64,000 nucleotides of DNA, from contig JAEWJZ010000021.1 in NCBI GenBank assembly GCA_023386315.1, positions 27,731 to 91,730 of the forward strand, read 5' to 3'. This document shows, piece after piece, positions 42,445 to 50,512 of the stretch (the first letter of the stretch is position 1; each line of letters opens with the position of its first letter). The notes under the pieces were generated by a model that saw only the letters and a program-made list of their open reading frames with translations, searched no databases and was not told the origin of the DNA. This stretch comes from Bacillota bacterium (GTDB lineage Bacteria; Bacillota; Clostridia; Lachnospirales; Lachnospiraceae). The position numbers and the translations under genes are program-made.

Positions 42445-42918
42445 ATGAAAACCGTATTAAAAAAAATAATGATTACAGCATTGGCAGGTATTGTATTAAC
42501 GGCAATTTTGTTAATATCAGCCTGTAACTCTAAAAAAACAGGCTGGGTACAATCAAATGGAAAGTGGTATTATTATGATGAGAAGGGAGACATGGCAAAG
42601 AACACGGTTGTAGAGGGACATAAGTTAGGCGCTGATGGTGCAATGGTTGAGTCACAAGTTGATGAAGCATTAAATATGGAAACGGTATCTATGGAGGAGC
42701 AGTTAAATCAGCCTGATGGCTGGTATATAAATAAAGGGGAGAAGGAACCAAAGTGGCACTATATTAAGGATCATGCATACGTAACAGGCTGGCTGAACCT
42801 GGAAGGCAGCTGGTTTTATCTGGACGATCAGGGTGCAATGGTTCATAATACAACCATAGAAATTGAAGGCAAAGATTATATATTTTCAGAAGCGGGGATA
42901 TGTACCAATAAAGAATGA
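42445..42918 (+). CDS. Lipoprotein with choline-binding-type cell-wall repeats
   Basis: A 157-residue protein: lipoprotein signal with lipobox ISAC (Cys27), then two groups of CW_binding_1-like repeats, GWVQSNGKWYYYDEKGDM and GWLNLEGSWFYLDDQGAM, with a GWYIN/WHYIK element between. Such aromatic Gly/Trp/Tyr repeats bind choline or other wall or glucan ligands. The two modules are closely matched by the C-terminus of the M56 peptidase encoded at 43435 (shared stretches include KNTVVEGH and LGADGAM). AAGGAG lies upstream. No catalytic domain is present, so the protein probably binds or displays a wall polymer. Confidence 0.85.
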   Translation: MKTVLKKIMITALAGIVLTAILLISACNSKKTGWVQSNGKWYYYDEKGDMAKNTVVEGHKLGADGAMVESQVDEALNMETVSMEEQLNQPDGWYINKGEKEPKWHYIKDHAYVTGWLNLEGSWFYLDDQGAMVHNTTIEIEGKDYIFSEAGICTNKE

Positions 42919-42928
42919 TAATTCTGAA

Positions 42929-42957
42929 TTGACAAAAATATCTTGCAGGTATAAACT
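42929..42957 (+). promoter_or_regulatory. Promoter of the blaI-blaR-like operon
   Basis: TTGACA (42929-42934), 17-bp spacer, TAAACT (42952-42957); identical elements to the lipoprotein promoter at 42370. Confidence 0.75.
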
Positions 42958-42969
42958 TAAAAAGAAATT

Positions 42970-42979
42970 TACAAATGTA
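42970..42979 (+). promoter_or_regulatory. BlaI/MecI-type operator before blaI
   Basis: TACAAATGTA, identical to the site at 42385-42394, lying just after the predicted transcript start. It implies that the repressor gene is autoregulated and shares a regulon with the lipoprotein gene. Confidence 0.8.
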
Positions 42980-43001
42980 GACTAAAAAAGGAGCCATATA
43001 A

Positions 43002-43406
43002 ATGAGCACACTTCCTAAAATATCTGAGGCAGAATGGGAAATTATGAAATTAATATGGAAGTCAAATCCATTAACTTCAGAAGAGATCATTAATCAGTTA
43101 TCCACTAAAATGATGTGGTCAGCGCAGACAATTAAAACATTTATAACAAGGCTTATTAAAAAAGGAGCCATAGGATTTGAAAAAAAGGGAAGAATTTATT
43201 ACTATTATCCTTTGCTTTCTGAAGAGGAATGTATCAGATCAGAGAATGAATTTTTCCTGAAAAAGGTTTATGACGGTGCCTTGAATATGCTTTTTACAAA
43301 GTTTTTGGATGAAGAATTGTCACTGGAGCAGATAGAGGAACTGGAAAGTATTCTTAAGGACAAAAAGGTAAAAAATTCATCTGATAGCAAGGAGCCGTTA
43401 AAGTGA
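43002..43406 (+). CDS. blaI: BlaI/MecI/CopY-family transcriptional repressor
   Basis: A 134-residue Penicillinase_R repressor. The N-terminal winged helix begins KISEAEWEIMKLIWKSNPLT, a family hallmark, with recognition region WSAQTIKTFITRLIKKGA; the C-terminal part is the dimerisation helix region. In the classical system BlaI is cleaved after BlaR1 is activated. The gene lies 28 bases before a BlaR1-type M56 peptidase gene, and BlaI-type operators precede both this gene and the lipoprotein gene. AAAAGGAG precedes the ATG. Confidence 0.93.
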   Translation: MSTLPKISEAEWEIMKLIWKSNPLTSEEIINQLSTKMMWSAQTIKTFITRLIKKGAIGFEKKGRIYYYYPLLSEEECIRSENEFFLKKVYDGALNMLFTKFLDEELSLEQIEELESILKDKKVKNSSDSKEPLK

Positions 43407-43434
43407 AAATTGATACGATGAAGGTGATCCGCTC

Positions 43435-44841
43435 ATGGATTGGTTAGTTCGTGTTTTTTTGTGTATTTTAAAATCTTCATTCACAGGAAGCATTCTTATT
43501 TTAGTGGTTATTGGAGTTTTAAAAATATTCAATAATAAAATCAGTACAAGAGTGAAAAACTGGATATGGATTCTGGTACTTATAAAAATACTCATACCCG
43601 TTTATGGAAACGCGGATACAAATATTTTTAGTATATTACAGGAGAACTATGGAAGGACCAATCAGTCTGATTTGGATCCAGATTACAATCAGCTAAATGC
43701 TGGTGTAAATTACGGCCAGGTTTCAGCGTCAATGGATGAAAATAAGGATTTTCGTTTGATTTTATTTAAGTCAGTGACCGTTATCTGGATTGCCGGTTTT
43801 AGCTTTTTAACCCTATCTCTAATTGTATCTCAGCTTAAATTTGCCAAAAAGACGAAAGACGCCGCATGTGATATTGAGATCGATAATCTGATTAGAAAGT
43901 GTAATATAAAAACCAGGATTCCGGTATACTTGTGTGATGACATAAAAAGTCCCTGTATATCAGGAATGTTAAGACCCAGGATTTATATTCCAACCTATGT
44001 GCTGTATATGAACGATAAAAATCAGCTCTCCTACATTTTACTGCATGAATTAATACATTATAAAAGGAAAGATCTGATTTATAATTTTTTTGGAATCCTT
44101 GCACTTTTTCTGCATTGGTTTAATCCATTTGTGTGGATTGCAGTTAAGAAGATGAATCTATGCAGAGAATGTGCCTGTGATGCATGCGTTCTTGAACTTC
44201 TGAATGAAGAAGAGAATGTGGAATACGGAATGACTCTTTTAAATCTTTCGAAGTTATATAGAGTTACACGTCACGATTCACAATTACCAGTATTTTTTGA
44301 AACAAAAACCCAGATACATGACAGAATCTGGTTAATAAAAGGGTTTAAAAAGGGATCCTATAAAATAAAGGCAAGCGCTGTATTGGGATGTACAGTGGCT
44401 GCATTTGTAATACTTACTAATAACATACCTGTTTATGCCTTAAATGCCGAAAATATACTTATGGATGATGTTACAGTTGGTTGGGTTATATCAGATGGAA
44501 ACTGGTATTACTATGATAACCATGGAGTAAAATTAAAAAATACTGTTGTAGAGGGACATGAATTAGGTGCTGACGGTGCAATGGCAGAATTGCAACCGAA
44601 TGCTGTACCTGCAAAGAACACAACGCAGGTAAGCAATCAAATAAACCGCCCGGATGGTTGGTACATAAATAATCAGCGCTGGTATTATGTAAAGAATCAT
44701 TCCTATGTCACGGGCTGGTTGAATTATAATGGAACATGGTTTTATTTAGATAAGCAGGGAGCCATGGTTACAAATACAACCCTGGAAATTGACGGAAAAC
44801 AATATGAGTTTTCAAGTAACGGCCAATGGCTGAGCAGGTAG
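43435..44841 (+). CDS. BlaR1-type M56 metallopeptidase with C-terminal cell-wall-binding sensor module
   Basis: A 468-residue membrane protein. Hydrophobic segments lie at about 14-32, 42-57, 110-132 and 216-237. The zinc-peptidase motif HELIHYKRKD is at about 204-213, followed by the M56 segment RECACDACVLELL. A last transmembrane segment (about 314-335) leads to an outside domain. In BlaR1/MecR1 that domain is a penicillin-binding sensor; here it is about 120 residues of wall-binding repeats (GWVISDGNWYYYDNHG from about 350, then GWLNYNGTWFYLDKQGAM), paralogous to the lipoprotein at 42445. The protein probably senses a wall or glycan ligand and relieves repression by the adjacent BlaI. AAGGTGAT lies about 8 bases before the ATG. 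Confidence 0.9.
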   Translation: MDWLVRVFLCILKSSFTGSILILVVIGVLKIFNNKISTRVKNWIWILVLIKILIPVYGNADTNIFSILQENYGRTNQSDLDPDYNQLNAGVNYGQVSASMDENKDFRLILFKSVTVIWIAGFSFLTLSLIVSQLKFAKKTKDAACDIEIDNLIRKCNIKTRIPVYLCDDIKSPCISGMLRPRIYIPTYVLYMNDKNQLSYILLHELIHYKRKDLIYNFFGILALFLHWFNPFVWIAVKKMNLCRECACDACVLELLNEEENVEYGMTLLNLSKLYRVTRHDSQLPVFFETKTQIHDRIWLIKGFKKGSYKIKASAVLGCTVAAFVILTNNIPVYALNAENILMDDVTVGWVISDGNWYYYDNHGVKLKNTVVEGHELGADGAMAELQPNAVPAKNTTQVSNQINRPDGWYINNQRWYYVKNHSYVTGWLNYNGTWFYLDKQGAMVTNTTLEIDGKQYEFSSNGQWLSR

Positions 44842-44847
44842 AAAACA

Positions 44848-44897
44848 GGCAGATAAAATCAGACATATGAAGAGTCTGATTTTATCTGCCTTATTTT
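44848..44897 (+). terminator. Terminator closing the BlaI/M56 locus
   Basis: Arms 44848-44864 and 44874-44890 are perfectly complementary over 17 bp, followed by TTATTTTAT. Confidence 0.92.
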
Positions 44898-44914
44898 ATA
44901 TTATGAGGAACTTC

Positions 44915-46321
44915 CTATAAATTAGTTGATTTCGGAAGACTGAAAATAAATTCAGACCCTACCCCTTCTGTACTGACCACATCGATATTTTCTCCATGAG
45001 ACTGGATAATCTCCCGGACGATTGCAAGACCCAGTCCGGTTCCTTTTTTGTCCTTTCCTCTGGAAAGATCCGTTTTATAGAATCGTTCCCATATCTTTTT
45101 AATACTGTCCTTTGGAATACCGATTCCCGTATCTTTGACGGAGACAAAGATTTTTTCATACTTGCCGGAAGCCTGTATGTAAATGGTGGAATCGTTATGG
45201 CTGAATTTGATGGCATTGTCAATGAGGTTATAAAGGACCTGCTGGATTTTTCCAAGGTCTGCATGGACCATCTGAATGCTGTCAGAGAAGGTGAGATCAA
45301 AGGTGATGTTCTTTGAATTACAGGTACCTTCTAAAGAAGCGGCCGTGTCTTTAATAACCCGGTTAATATCAAAATTGGTCCGGTTTAAATATCCTTTGCA
45401 GTCAAGGGAATTAAGGGTCAGCATGCTCTGCGTCAGTTTATTCAGCCGTTCCGTCTCAGAAATAACCCGGTTTAAATACTTTTCATGCATCTGAGTTGGA
45501 ATTGTGCCGTCCAGTATCGCTTCTAAGTATCCCTTGATTGAAGTAAGAGGGGACCTGAAGTCGTGGGAAACGTTGGCGATAAAGGTCCTCTGGTATTCCT
45601 CCATCTTATTGATCTCATCCGACATGTAATTGAGAGTGGCGGCCAGGTATCCCATCTCGTCCCTTGTATTTACATCAATATGATGAGTTAAATTGCCCTG
45701 CGCATATTCATTGGCTCCGGCTGTGATCTTTTTCAGAGGGATGTAAACATTTTTTGTAAAGACCAGAAGGATAATCAGAGAAAAGCCGAATACTACCACT
45801 GAGGTAATGTATACAATATTTAAAATCCCGTTTCTCTGGGATTGTAAATCGGACAGGGGAAGATGAATAACCACATATCCGTGAGTGGTATAGTTTCCTG
45901 TTATGGGGGCATGAACACTTAATACATCATAAGGAAATTCATTGTAGTAATTGCCGATTGTGTAGGATTTATTCCCCATAATGGTAGGATCAAAGTTCGC
46001 TATCATATCCCCTTCCTTACCTGGCTGCAGGCTGTCGGATACGATCTTACCCTGGCGGTCCACAATCCATATGCGTCCATGGAGATAATCGGCTTCATTC
46101 ACAAGTCCCGGATAGGATGAGGAAAGCTTCATATCCTTTCCGTGATACATGCTGCTAAAGGATGTGGCAATCTGATTGGCTTCGTCATACAGACATTCCG
46201 ACTGCTGGCGAAGGAGATACTGGTCCGTGATCCTTGAAGAGAAGGATGCGATGGTTACAAAACCTAAAAGACCAAAGAGTAAGTAACCCATGATAAATTT
46301 GTAATATAAAGAGTGTGTCAT
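44915..46321 (-). CDS. HAMP-containing sensor histidine kinase
   Basis: A 468-residue sensor with two membrane segments (about 8-28 and 166-187) flanking an extracellular domain of about 140 residues. A HAMP domain (NVYIPLKKITAGANEYAQGN), the H-box ANVSHDFRSPLTSIKG and an HATPase with DNAIKF, DTGIGIP and GTGLGL boxes follow. No PAS domain is seen. Its likely partner is the OmpR-type regulator at 47168-47878, also on the minus strand, but a plus-strand gene lies between them. GAGGTGA precedes the ATG. Confidence 0.92.
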   Translation of the reverse strand: MTHSLYYKFIMGYLLFGLLGFVTIASFSSRITDQYLLRQQSECLYDEANQIATSFSSMYHGKDMKLSSSYPGLVNEADYLHGRIWIVDRQGKIVSDSLQPGKEGDMIANFDPTIMGNKSYTIGNYYNEFPYDVLSVHAPITGNYTTHGYVVIHLPLSDLQSQRNGILNIVYITSVVVFGFSLIILLVFTKNVYIPLKKITAGANEYAQGNLTHHIDVNTRDEMGYLAATLNYMSDEINKMEEYQRTFIANVSHDFRSPLTSIKGYLEAILDGTIPTQMHEKYLNRVISETERLNKLTQSMLTLNSLDCKGYLNRTNFDINRVIKDTAASLEGTCNSKNITFDLTFSDSIQMVHADLGKIQQVLYNLIDNAIKFSHNDSTIYIQASGKYEKIFVSVKDTGIGIPKDSIKKIWERFYKTDLSRGKDKKGTGLGLAIVREIIQSHGENIDVVSTEGVGSEFIFSLPKSTNL

Positions 46322-46466
46322 TTTATGTTCACCTCAAACAATAGCGTTTTATATAAATGTTTAGATGTATATTTTCGAGTATCTGATGCAACAAGTATAC
46401 ATCTTTTTAGTATTCATGTCATTCCTTATTTTCATTTGTCTGGAGTGGATAAATTTTACATTAGCA

Positions 46467-46493
46467 TTGAAGTGAGCCTGGAGATGATATAAT
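46467..46493 (+). promoter_or_regulatory. Probable promoter of the four-span membrane protein gene
   Basis: TTGAAG (46467-46472) and an extended -10 TGATATAAT (46485-46493). Spacing to the TATAAT is 15 bases; TAATAT at 46490 gives 17. Confidence 0.45.
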
Positions 46494-46532
46494 ATAATAG
46501 CATGGAAAATAATGGAGGGGGAGGTTGATTGT

Positions 46533-47045
46533 GTGACAAAATATAAATATAATCGGTTTTATCAGTTCTGTACAATTGCATTTTCATTAATAATTTTAAT
46601 GCTGCATATGGCTGCATTAGGGTTTGTTTATCGTTTTCTCGATATCCTTTTAAAGTCTAATGACATAACGTCTAAGGAAGTAAAGAAATTAATGCTCCTG
46701 CAGGCTGATAATCTGAAAAGATATTCAGGCTATTTTACAAATGGTTTTTTCATATCCTGCTACTTATTCTTTATTTTTACCGGAGTTGTTCTGCTGTTAA
46801 GAAAGATCAATTTAAAAGACCTTTTGATTGGTGACATAATATTTTGTATCATTCAGGTTATAGGGATCGGGCTTTTTATACAGTTATTTAATGTTTATGG
46901 TTTAACAGAAGGGTATGGCAGACTAAGAACCATATTCAGGCATGAGCTGTTGTGGTTCGTTATTATTGTTCCGATAGTGATTCGCTTATTATATGATATA
47001 ATTATAAATCAGAACAATCACCCAGGAAAAATGCCAGTTAAGTGA
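46533..47045 (+). CDS. Four-span membrane protein of unknown function
   Basis: A 170-residue protein with hydrophobic segments at about 12-35, 70-90, 98-120 and 137-155 and a Lys-rich C-terminus. GTG at 46533 is chosen because GGGGGAGG lies 7 bases upstream; the in-frame ATG at 46512 overlaps that site. The gene runs opposite to its neighbours and splits a two-component gene pair. No family recognised; a four-helix DUF2975-like membrane protein is a possibility. Confidence 0.65.
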   Translation: MTKYKYNRFYQFCTIAFSLIILMLHMAALGFVYRFLDILLKSNDITSKEVKKLMLLQADNLKRYSGYFTNGFFISCYLFFIFTGVVLLLRKINLKDLLIGDIIFCIIQVIGIGLFIQLFNVYGLTEGYGRLRTIFRHELLWFVIIVPIVIRLLYDIIINQNNHPGKMPVK

Positions 47046-47050
47046 AACTG

Positions 47051-47155
47051 AAAGAGGGGCTGCCGCAAAATGCAGGATTCATTCAGATATGGTTTCCGGT
47101 CTTCTGACCGGTACCAAATCTTTTATGAAAATACATTTTGCGACAGCCTCTTATT
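47051..47155. repeat. Long imperfect inverted repeat with inner hairpin
   Basis: GAGGGGCTGCCGCAAAATG near 47053-47071 pairs with CATTTTGCGACAGCCTCTT near 47133-47152 with a few mismatches. Between them GGTTTCCGGTC/GACCGGTACC forms an inner stem. Located between convergent genes, it can terminate both. Elements ending in TTTTGCGACAGCCTC are, from memory, recurrent in clostridial genomes, so it may be a dispersed repeat. Confidence 0.7.
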
Positions 47156-47167
47156 AATCACCTGAAA

Positions 47168-47878
47168 TTACCTCTTGACCTCAAATTTATACCCAATCCC
47201 CCATACGGTGGAAAGTGCCCAGCCAGAATGGTCCTTAATCTTCTCTCTCAGACGCTTGATGTGAACGTCCACGGTCCTGGTATCGCCGATATACTCATAA
47301 CCCCAGATATGGTCCAGAAGCTGTTCTCTGGTAAATACCTGGTTGGGAGAGGAAGCAAGGAAATAAAGAAGTTCCAGCTCCTTTGGAGGCATTTCGATAG
47401 AATGCCCCATATAAATAACGGAGTAGTTGGTTAAGTTTACAATCAGATCCGGATATTCCACATAGTCACCCTGCTGGTCTGTGTGAGAAGCGGCAGCAGC
47501 AGGAGATGTCTGATACCGCCTTAACACTGCCTTCACCCGCGCCACAAGCTCTTTGGAATCAAAGGGTTTAATCATATAGTCATCAGCGCCCAGTTCCAGA
47601 CCCAGTACTTTATCAAATACCTCGCCCTTTGCTGAAAGCATGATAATGGGTACCTGGGATCCGGTCCGAAGTTCTCTGCAGACCTGATAGCCATCCATAC
47701 CCGGAAGCATTAAATCAAGCAGAACCAGATTGGGCTTGAACTCAGGAAAGACCCGAAGCGCTTCCTCTCCGTCCCCAACGATTTCTGTTTCGTAGCATTC
47801 CTTTAAAAGATATAGGGAAATGAGTTCTGCAATATTGCTGTCGTCGTCCACAATTAATATCCGCTGTTTTTCTGCCAT
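47168..47878 (-). CDS. OmpR/PhoB-family response regulator
   Basis: A 236-residue regulator: receiver domain with acidic pair IVDDDS, phospho-Asp in LVLLDLMLPGMDG and Lys in YMIKPFDSKE, then a winged-helix domain ending VWGIGYKFEVKR. It starts 21 bases after the mutS2 stop on the same strand, so it is probably cotranscribed with mutS2, and its cognate kinase is likely the one at 44915-46321. Confidence 0.93.
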   Translation of the reverse strand: MAEKQRILIVDDDSNIAELISLYLLKECYETEIVGDGEEALRVFPEFKPNLVLLDLMLPGMDGYQVCRELRTGSQVPIIMLSAKGEVFDKVLGLELGADDYMIKPFDSKELVARVKAVLRRYQTSPAAAASHTDQQGDYVEYPDLIVNLTNYSVIYMGHSIEMPPKELELLYFLASSPNQVFTREQLLDHIWGYEYIGDTRTVDVHIKRLREKIKDHSGWALSTVWGIGYKFEVKR

Positions 47879-47899
47879 AATGGATCCCCCGTTCTAAAT

Positions 47900-50290
47900 T
47901 TATTTAAATATGACAATGGTTACTCCGGAATCTCCTTCACCGAAGACACCAAGCCGGAATTCTTTTACGTATTTTAATCTCTTTAAGTGCTTATGGACCG
48001 CATTTTTTAAAGCACCGGTACCGCGTCCGTGAACAACCCGTACCTGGGGAAGATGGGCAAGATAAGCATCGTCCAAATATTTATCCAGCTGAGGAATCGC
48101 TTCATCTGTGGTCATGCCGATTAAATTGATTTCAGGTGAAATGGAGAAGGATTTGGACATACGGGTAGTACTGCTTCCGCTTCCTGACTTCTTAGCTGCG
48201 TTGTTTGAAGGAGCCGAAACAGAATCATCATAGAGCAGTTCCAAATCCGATATGTTAACCAGTGACCGGAGAATGCCCATCTGAACGTATAAATCACCCT
48301 TGGCATTCGGAAGGGAGTTTACGGTTCCGTTTAAGTTCATGCTTAAAACCTTGACTCCGTCTCCCAGCTTCAGTTTTTTCGGATCAACACCCTTTCCGGG
48401 ATTTTTCTTTTCTTTCTTTAAGGACAGAGAAGAATCCACATCCTGAAGTTTATTTCTTAACCGGCTTCGTTCTGCCTCAAGTTCCTTGCTGACTCCGGAA
48501 TCGGAAGCCAGCTTGTTGATCTGGCGTATGGTCTGATCTGCTGTATCCTTGGCATCCCGCAAGATTCTCTGGGCCTCTTCCCTGGCGTCTTTTATCATCT
48601 TATCCCGGCGTTCGTCCAGCCGTTCCTCTTTCTGGGTTAAGCGTGCTTTTAACTGCTCCACTTCAAGCTTATAGGAGGCGATCTGAATCCGTTCTTTTTC
48701 AATCGTAACCCTGTTCTCTTCCAGATGTGTCAGCAGATCTTCAAATGTCTCATCCTTTGCTTCCAGATGATTTTTTGCCTCATCGATGATATATTCCGGG
48801 AGTCCAAGCTTTTTTGAGATGGCAAAGGCATTACTTTTTCCTGGTACGCCGATCAGAATCCGGTAGGTAGGCTGCAGCGTTTCCACATTGAATTCACAGC
48901 AGGCATTTTCCACGCCGGGAGTGGTAAGTGCAAAGACCTTTAATTCACTGTAATGAGTGGTTGCCATGGTACGGCACTTCATATTGTGAAGGAAAGAGAG
49001 GATGGAGATTGCCAGTGCTGCTCCTTCCGTAGGATCCGTACCGGCTCCAAGCTCATCAAACAGACAGAGAGAATTGCTGTCTGCCTTGCTTAAGATCTGT
49101 ACGATATTCGTCATGTGAGCGGAAAAGGTACTGAGACTCTGTTCAATGCTCTGTTCATCACCGATATCCGCAAACACTTCATCAAAAACTGCAAGTTCCG
49201 AACCGTCAAATGCCGGTATATGAAGACCGGACTGTCCCATCAGGGTAAACAGACCAACCGTTTTTAAGGATACTGTTTTACCGCCGGTATTGGGGCCTGT
49301 AACAATTAAAAGGTCGAAGGTTTTTCCTAAGTGAATGTTAATGGGAACAACCTTTTTCGGATCCAGCAGAGGATGACGCCCGTCTTTGATGTGAATTTCA
49401 TGTTTTGTGTTAAAAATAGGTTCACTGGCGTTATAATGTTTGGCCAGCGCCGCCTTTGCAAAGATGAAATCCAGTCTGGTAAGAGTATGGAAGTTTGTCT
49501 CCAGCTCTTCTAAATAAGGTGCCAGCTGATTGCTTAAATCTGCCAGGATCATCTCAATTTCTTTCTGTTCCTGGATTTCCAGAGCCCTTAAATCGTTATT
49601 CAGCTTCACAATTGCCATAGGCTCGATAAAAAGTGTGGAGCCGGTAGAAGACTGGTCATGTACCATTCCGGAAACCTGGGATTTGTGTTCGGCCTTTACC
49701 GGGAGGCAGTATCTTCCGTCTCTCATGGTAATAACCGCATCCTGTAAGTAAGAACGGCTGGAATTTAAAATGGAATTCATCTGAGTGTGGATCTTATCAT
49801 TGATCGAGCGCATGGAACGCCTGACATGGTGGAGTCCGGGACTGGCATCATCGTTTACTTCTTCCTCAGAAATGATACATCGCTTGATCTCGTTGTTAAC
49901 CGGAGTCAGTGGTTCCAGTATACGGAAAAATTCTTCCAGAGAATCTTCGGAAATCTCCTGATCCTCATGACGGCCATAAGCCTTTGCTTTTGCCGAGGCA
50001 GTGAGGATGGAGCTGATGGATAAAATCTCTATGATTCCGAGAGAACTCCCTACTTCCAGCCGTTTTAAGGAGGCCCGGATATCCTTAACACCTCCGAAAG
50101 AAATTCCGCCCTTCTGACGGACTCTGGTGACTGCATCGGTGGTTTCCCGTAAGGAGGTGGTTATTTCCTCATAATCCGTGGATGGAACCAGTTTACGGCA
50201 AAGTTCTTTTCCGGATTCACAGGAGGCATATTCAGTGAGCTGCTCGATTATTTTGTGGTATTCTAATGTTTTCAGTGCTTTCTGGTTCAT
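47900..50290 (-). CDS. mutS2: MutS2 endonuclease/ATPase
   Basis: A 796-residue MutS2. It has an N-terminal helical core, the MutS ATPase (Walker A TGPNTGGKTVSLKT near 335-348, Walker B LFDELGAGTDPTEG), a long coiled coil (about 520-620) and a C-terminal Smr nuclease domain with VRVVHGRGTGALKNAV. Full length and all motifs intact. MutS2 suppresses recombination and, in Bacillus, acts on collided ribosomes. It is the first gene of a unit with the OmpR-type regulator. Confidence 0.96.
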   Translation of the reverse strand: MNQKALKTLEYHKIIEQLTEYASCESGKELCRKLVPSTDYEEITTSLRETTDAVTRVRQKGGISFGGVKDIRASLKRLEVGSSLGIIEILSISSILTASAKAKAYGRHEDQEISEDSLEEFFRILEPLTPVNNEIKRCIISEEEVNDDASPGLHHVRRSMRSINDKIHTQMNSILNSSRSYLQDAVITMRDGRYCLPVKAEHKSQVSGMVHDQSSTGSTLFIEPMAIVKLNNDLRALEIQEQKEIEMILADLSNQLAPYLEELETNFHTLTRLDFIFAKAALAKHYNASEPIFNTKHEIHIKDGRHPLLDPKKVVPINIHLGKTFDLLIVTGPNTGGKTVSLKTVGLFTLMGQSGLHIPAFDGSELAVFDEVFADIGDEQSIEQSLSTFSAHMTNIVQILSKADSNSLCLFDELGAGTDPTEGAALAISILSFLHNMKCRTMATTHYSELKVFALTTPGVENACCEFNVETLQPTYRILIGVPGKSNAFAISKKLGLPEYIIDEAKNHLEAKDETFEDLLTHLEENRVTIEKERIQIASYKLEVEQLKARLTQKEERLDERRDKMIKDAREEAQRILRDAKDTADQTIRQINKLASDSGVSKELEAERSRLRNKLQDVDSSLSLKKEKKNPGKGVDPKKLKLGDGVKVLSMNLNGTVNSLPNAKGDLYVQMGILRSLVNISDLELLYDDSVSAPSNNAAKKSGSGSSTTRMSKSFSISPEINLIGMTTDEAIPQLDKYLDDAYLAHLPQVRVVHGRGTGALKNAVHKHLKRLKYVKEFRLGVFGEGDSGVTIVIFK

Positions 50291-50371
50291 AAATTATACC
50301 TTATTATTCTGCTTTCTTTATGGATAATTGACCGGTATCATAACCGGTTCCTGAATAATGGGATCGGTTAC

Positions 50372-50401
50372 AGTATAGCATAGGAGAGATAAAAACTGCA
50401 A
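50372..50401 (-). promoter_or_regulatory. Probable mutS2 promoter
   Basis: On the minus strand TTGCAG (50401-50396), 18-bp spacer and TATACT (50377-50372). Confidence 0.45.
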
Positions 50402-50451
50402 TCCTCTGGTTTTTGTTTTCCTGGTTATTATGGTTGTTTCATATGTTTTTC

Positions 50452-50480
50452 TTGCATAAAACCGGGAAGAACCTTATAAT
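50452..50480 (+). promoter_or_regulatory. Promoter of the HtrA-like gene
   Basis: TTGCAT (50452-50457), 17-bp spacer, TATAAT (50475-50480), about 33 bases before the start codon. Confidence 0.7.
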
Positions 50481-50512
50481 AGTACTTAGGTCTTCTGAGA
50501 AGGAGGGTAAGT

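Noticed and set aside
47051..47155. The long inverted repeat considered as an insertion sequence with terminal repeats
   Set aside because: Only about 60 bases lie between the arms, with no transposase and no target duplication that I can see.
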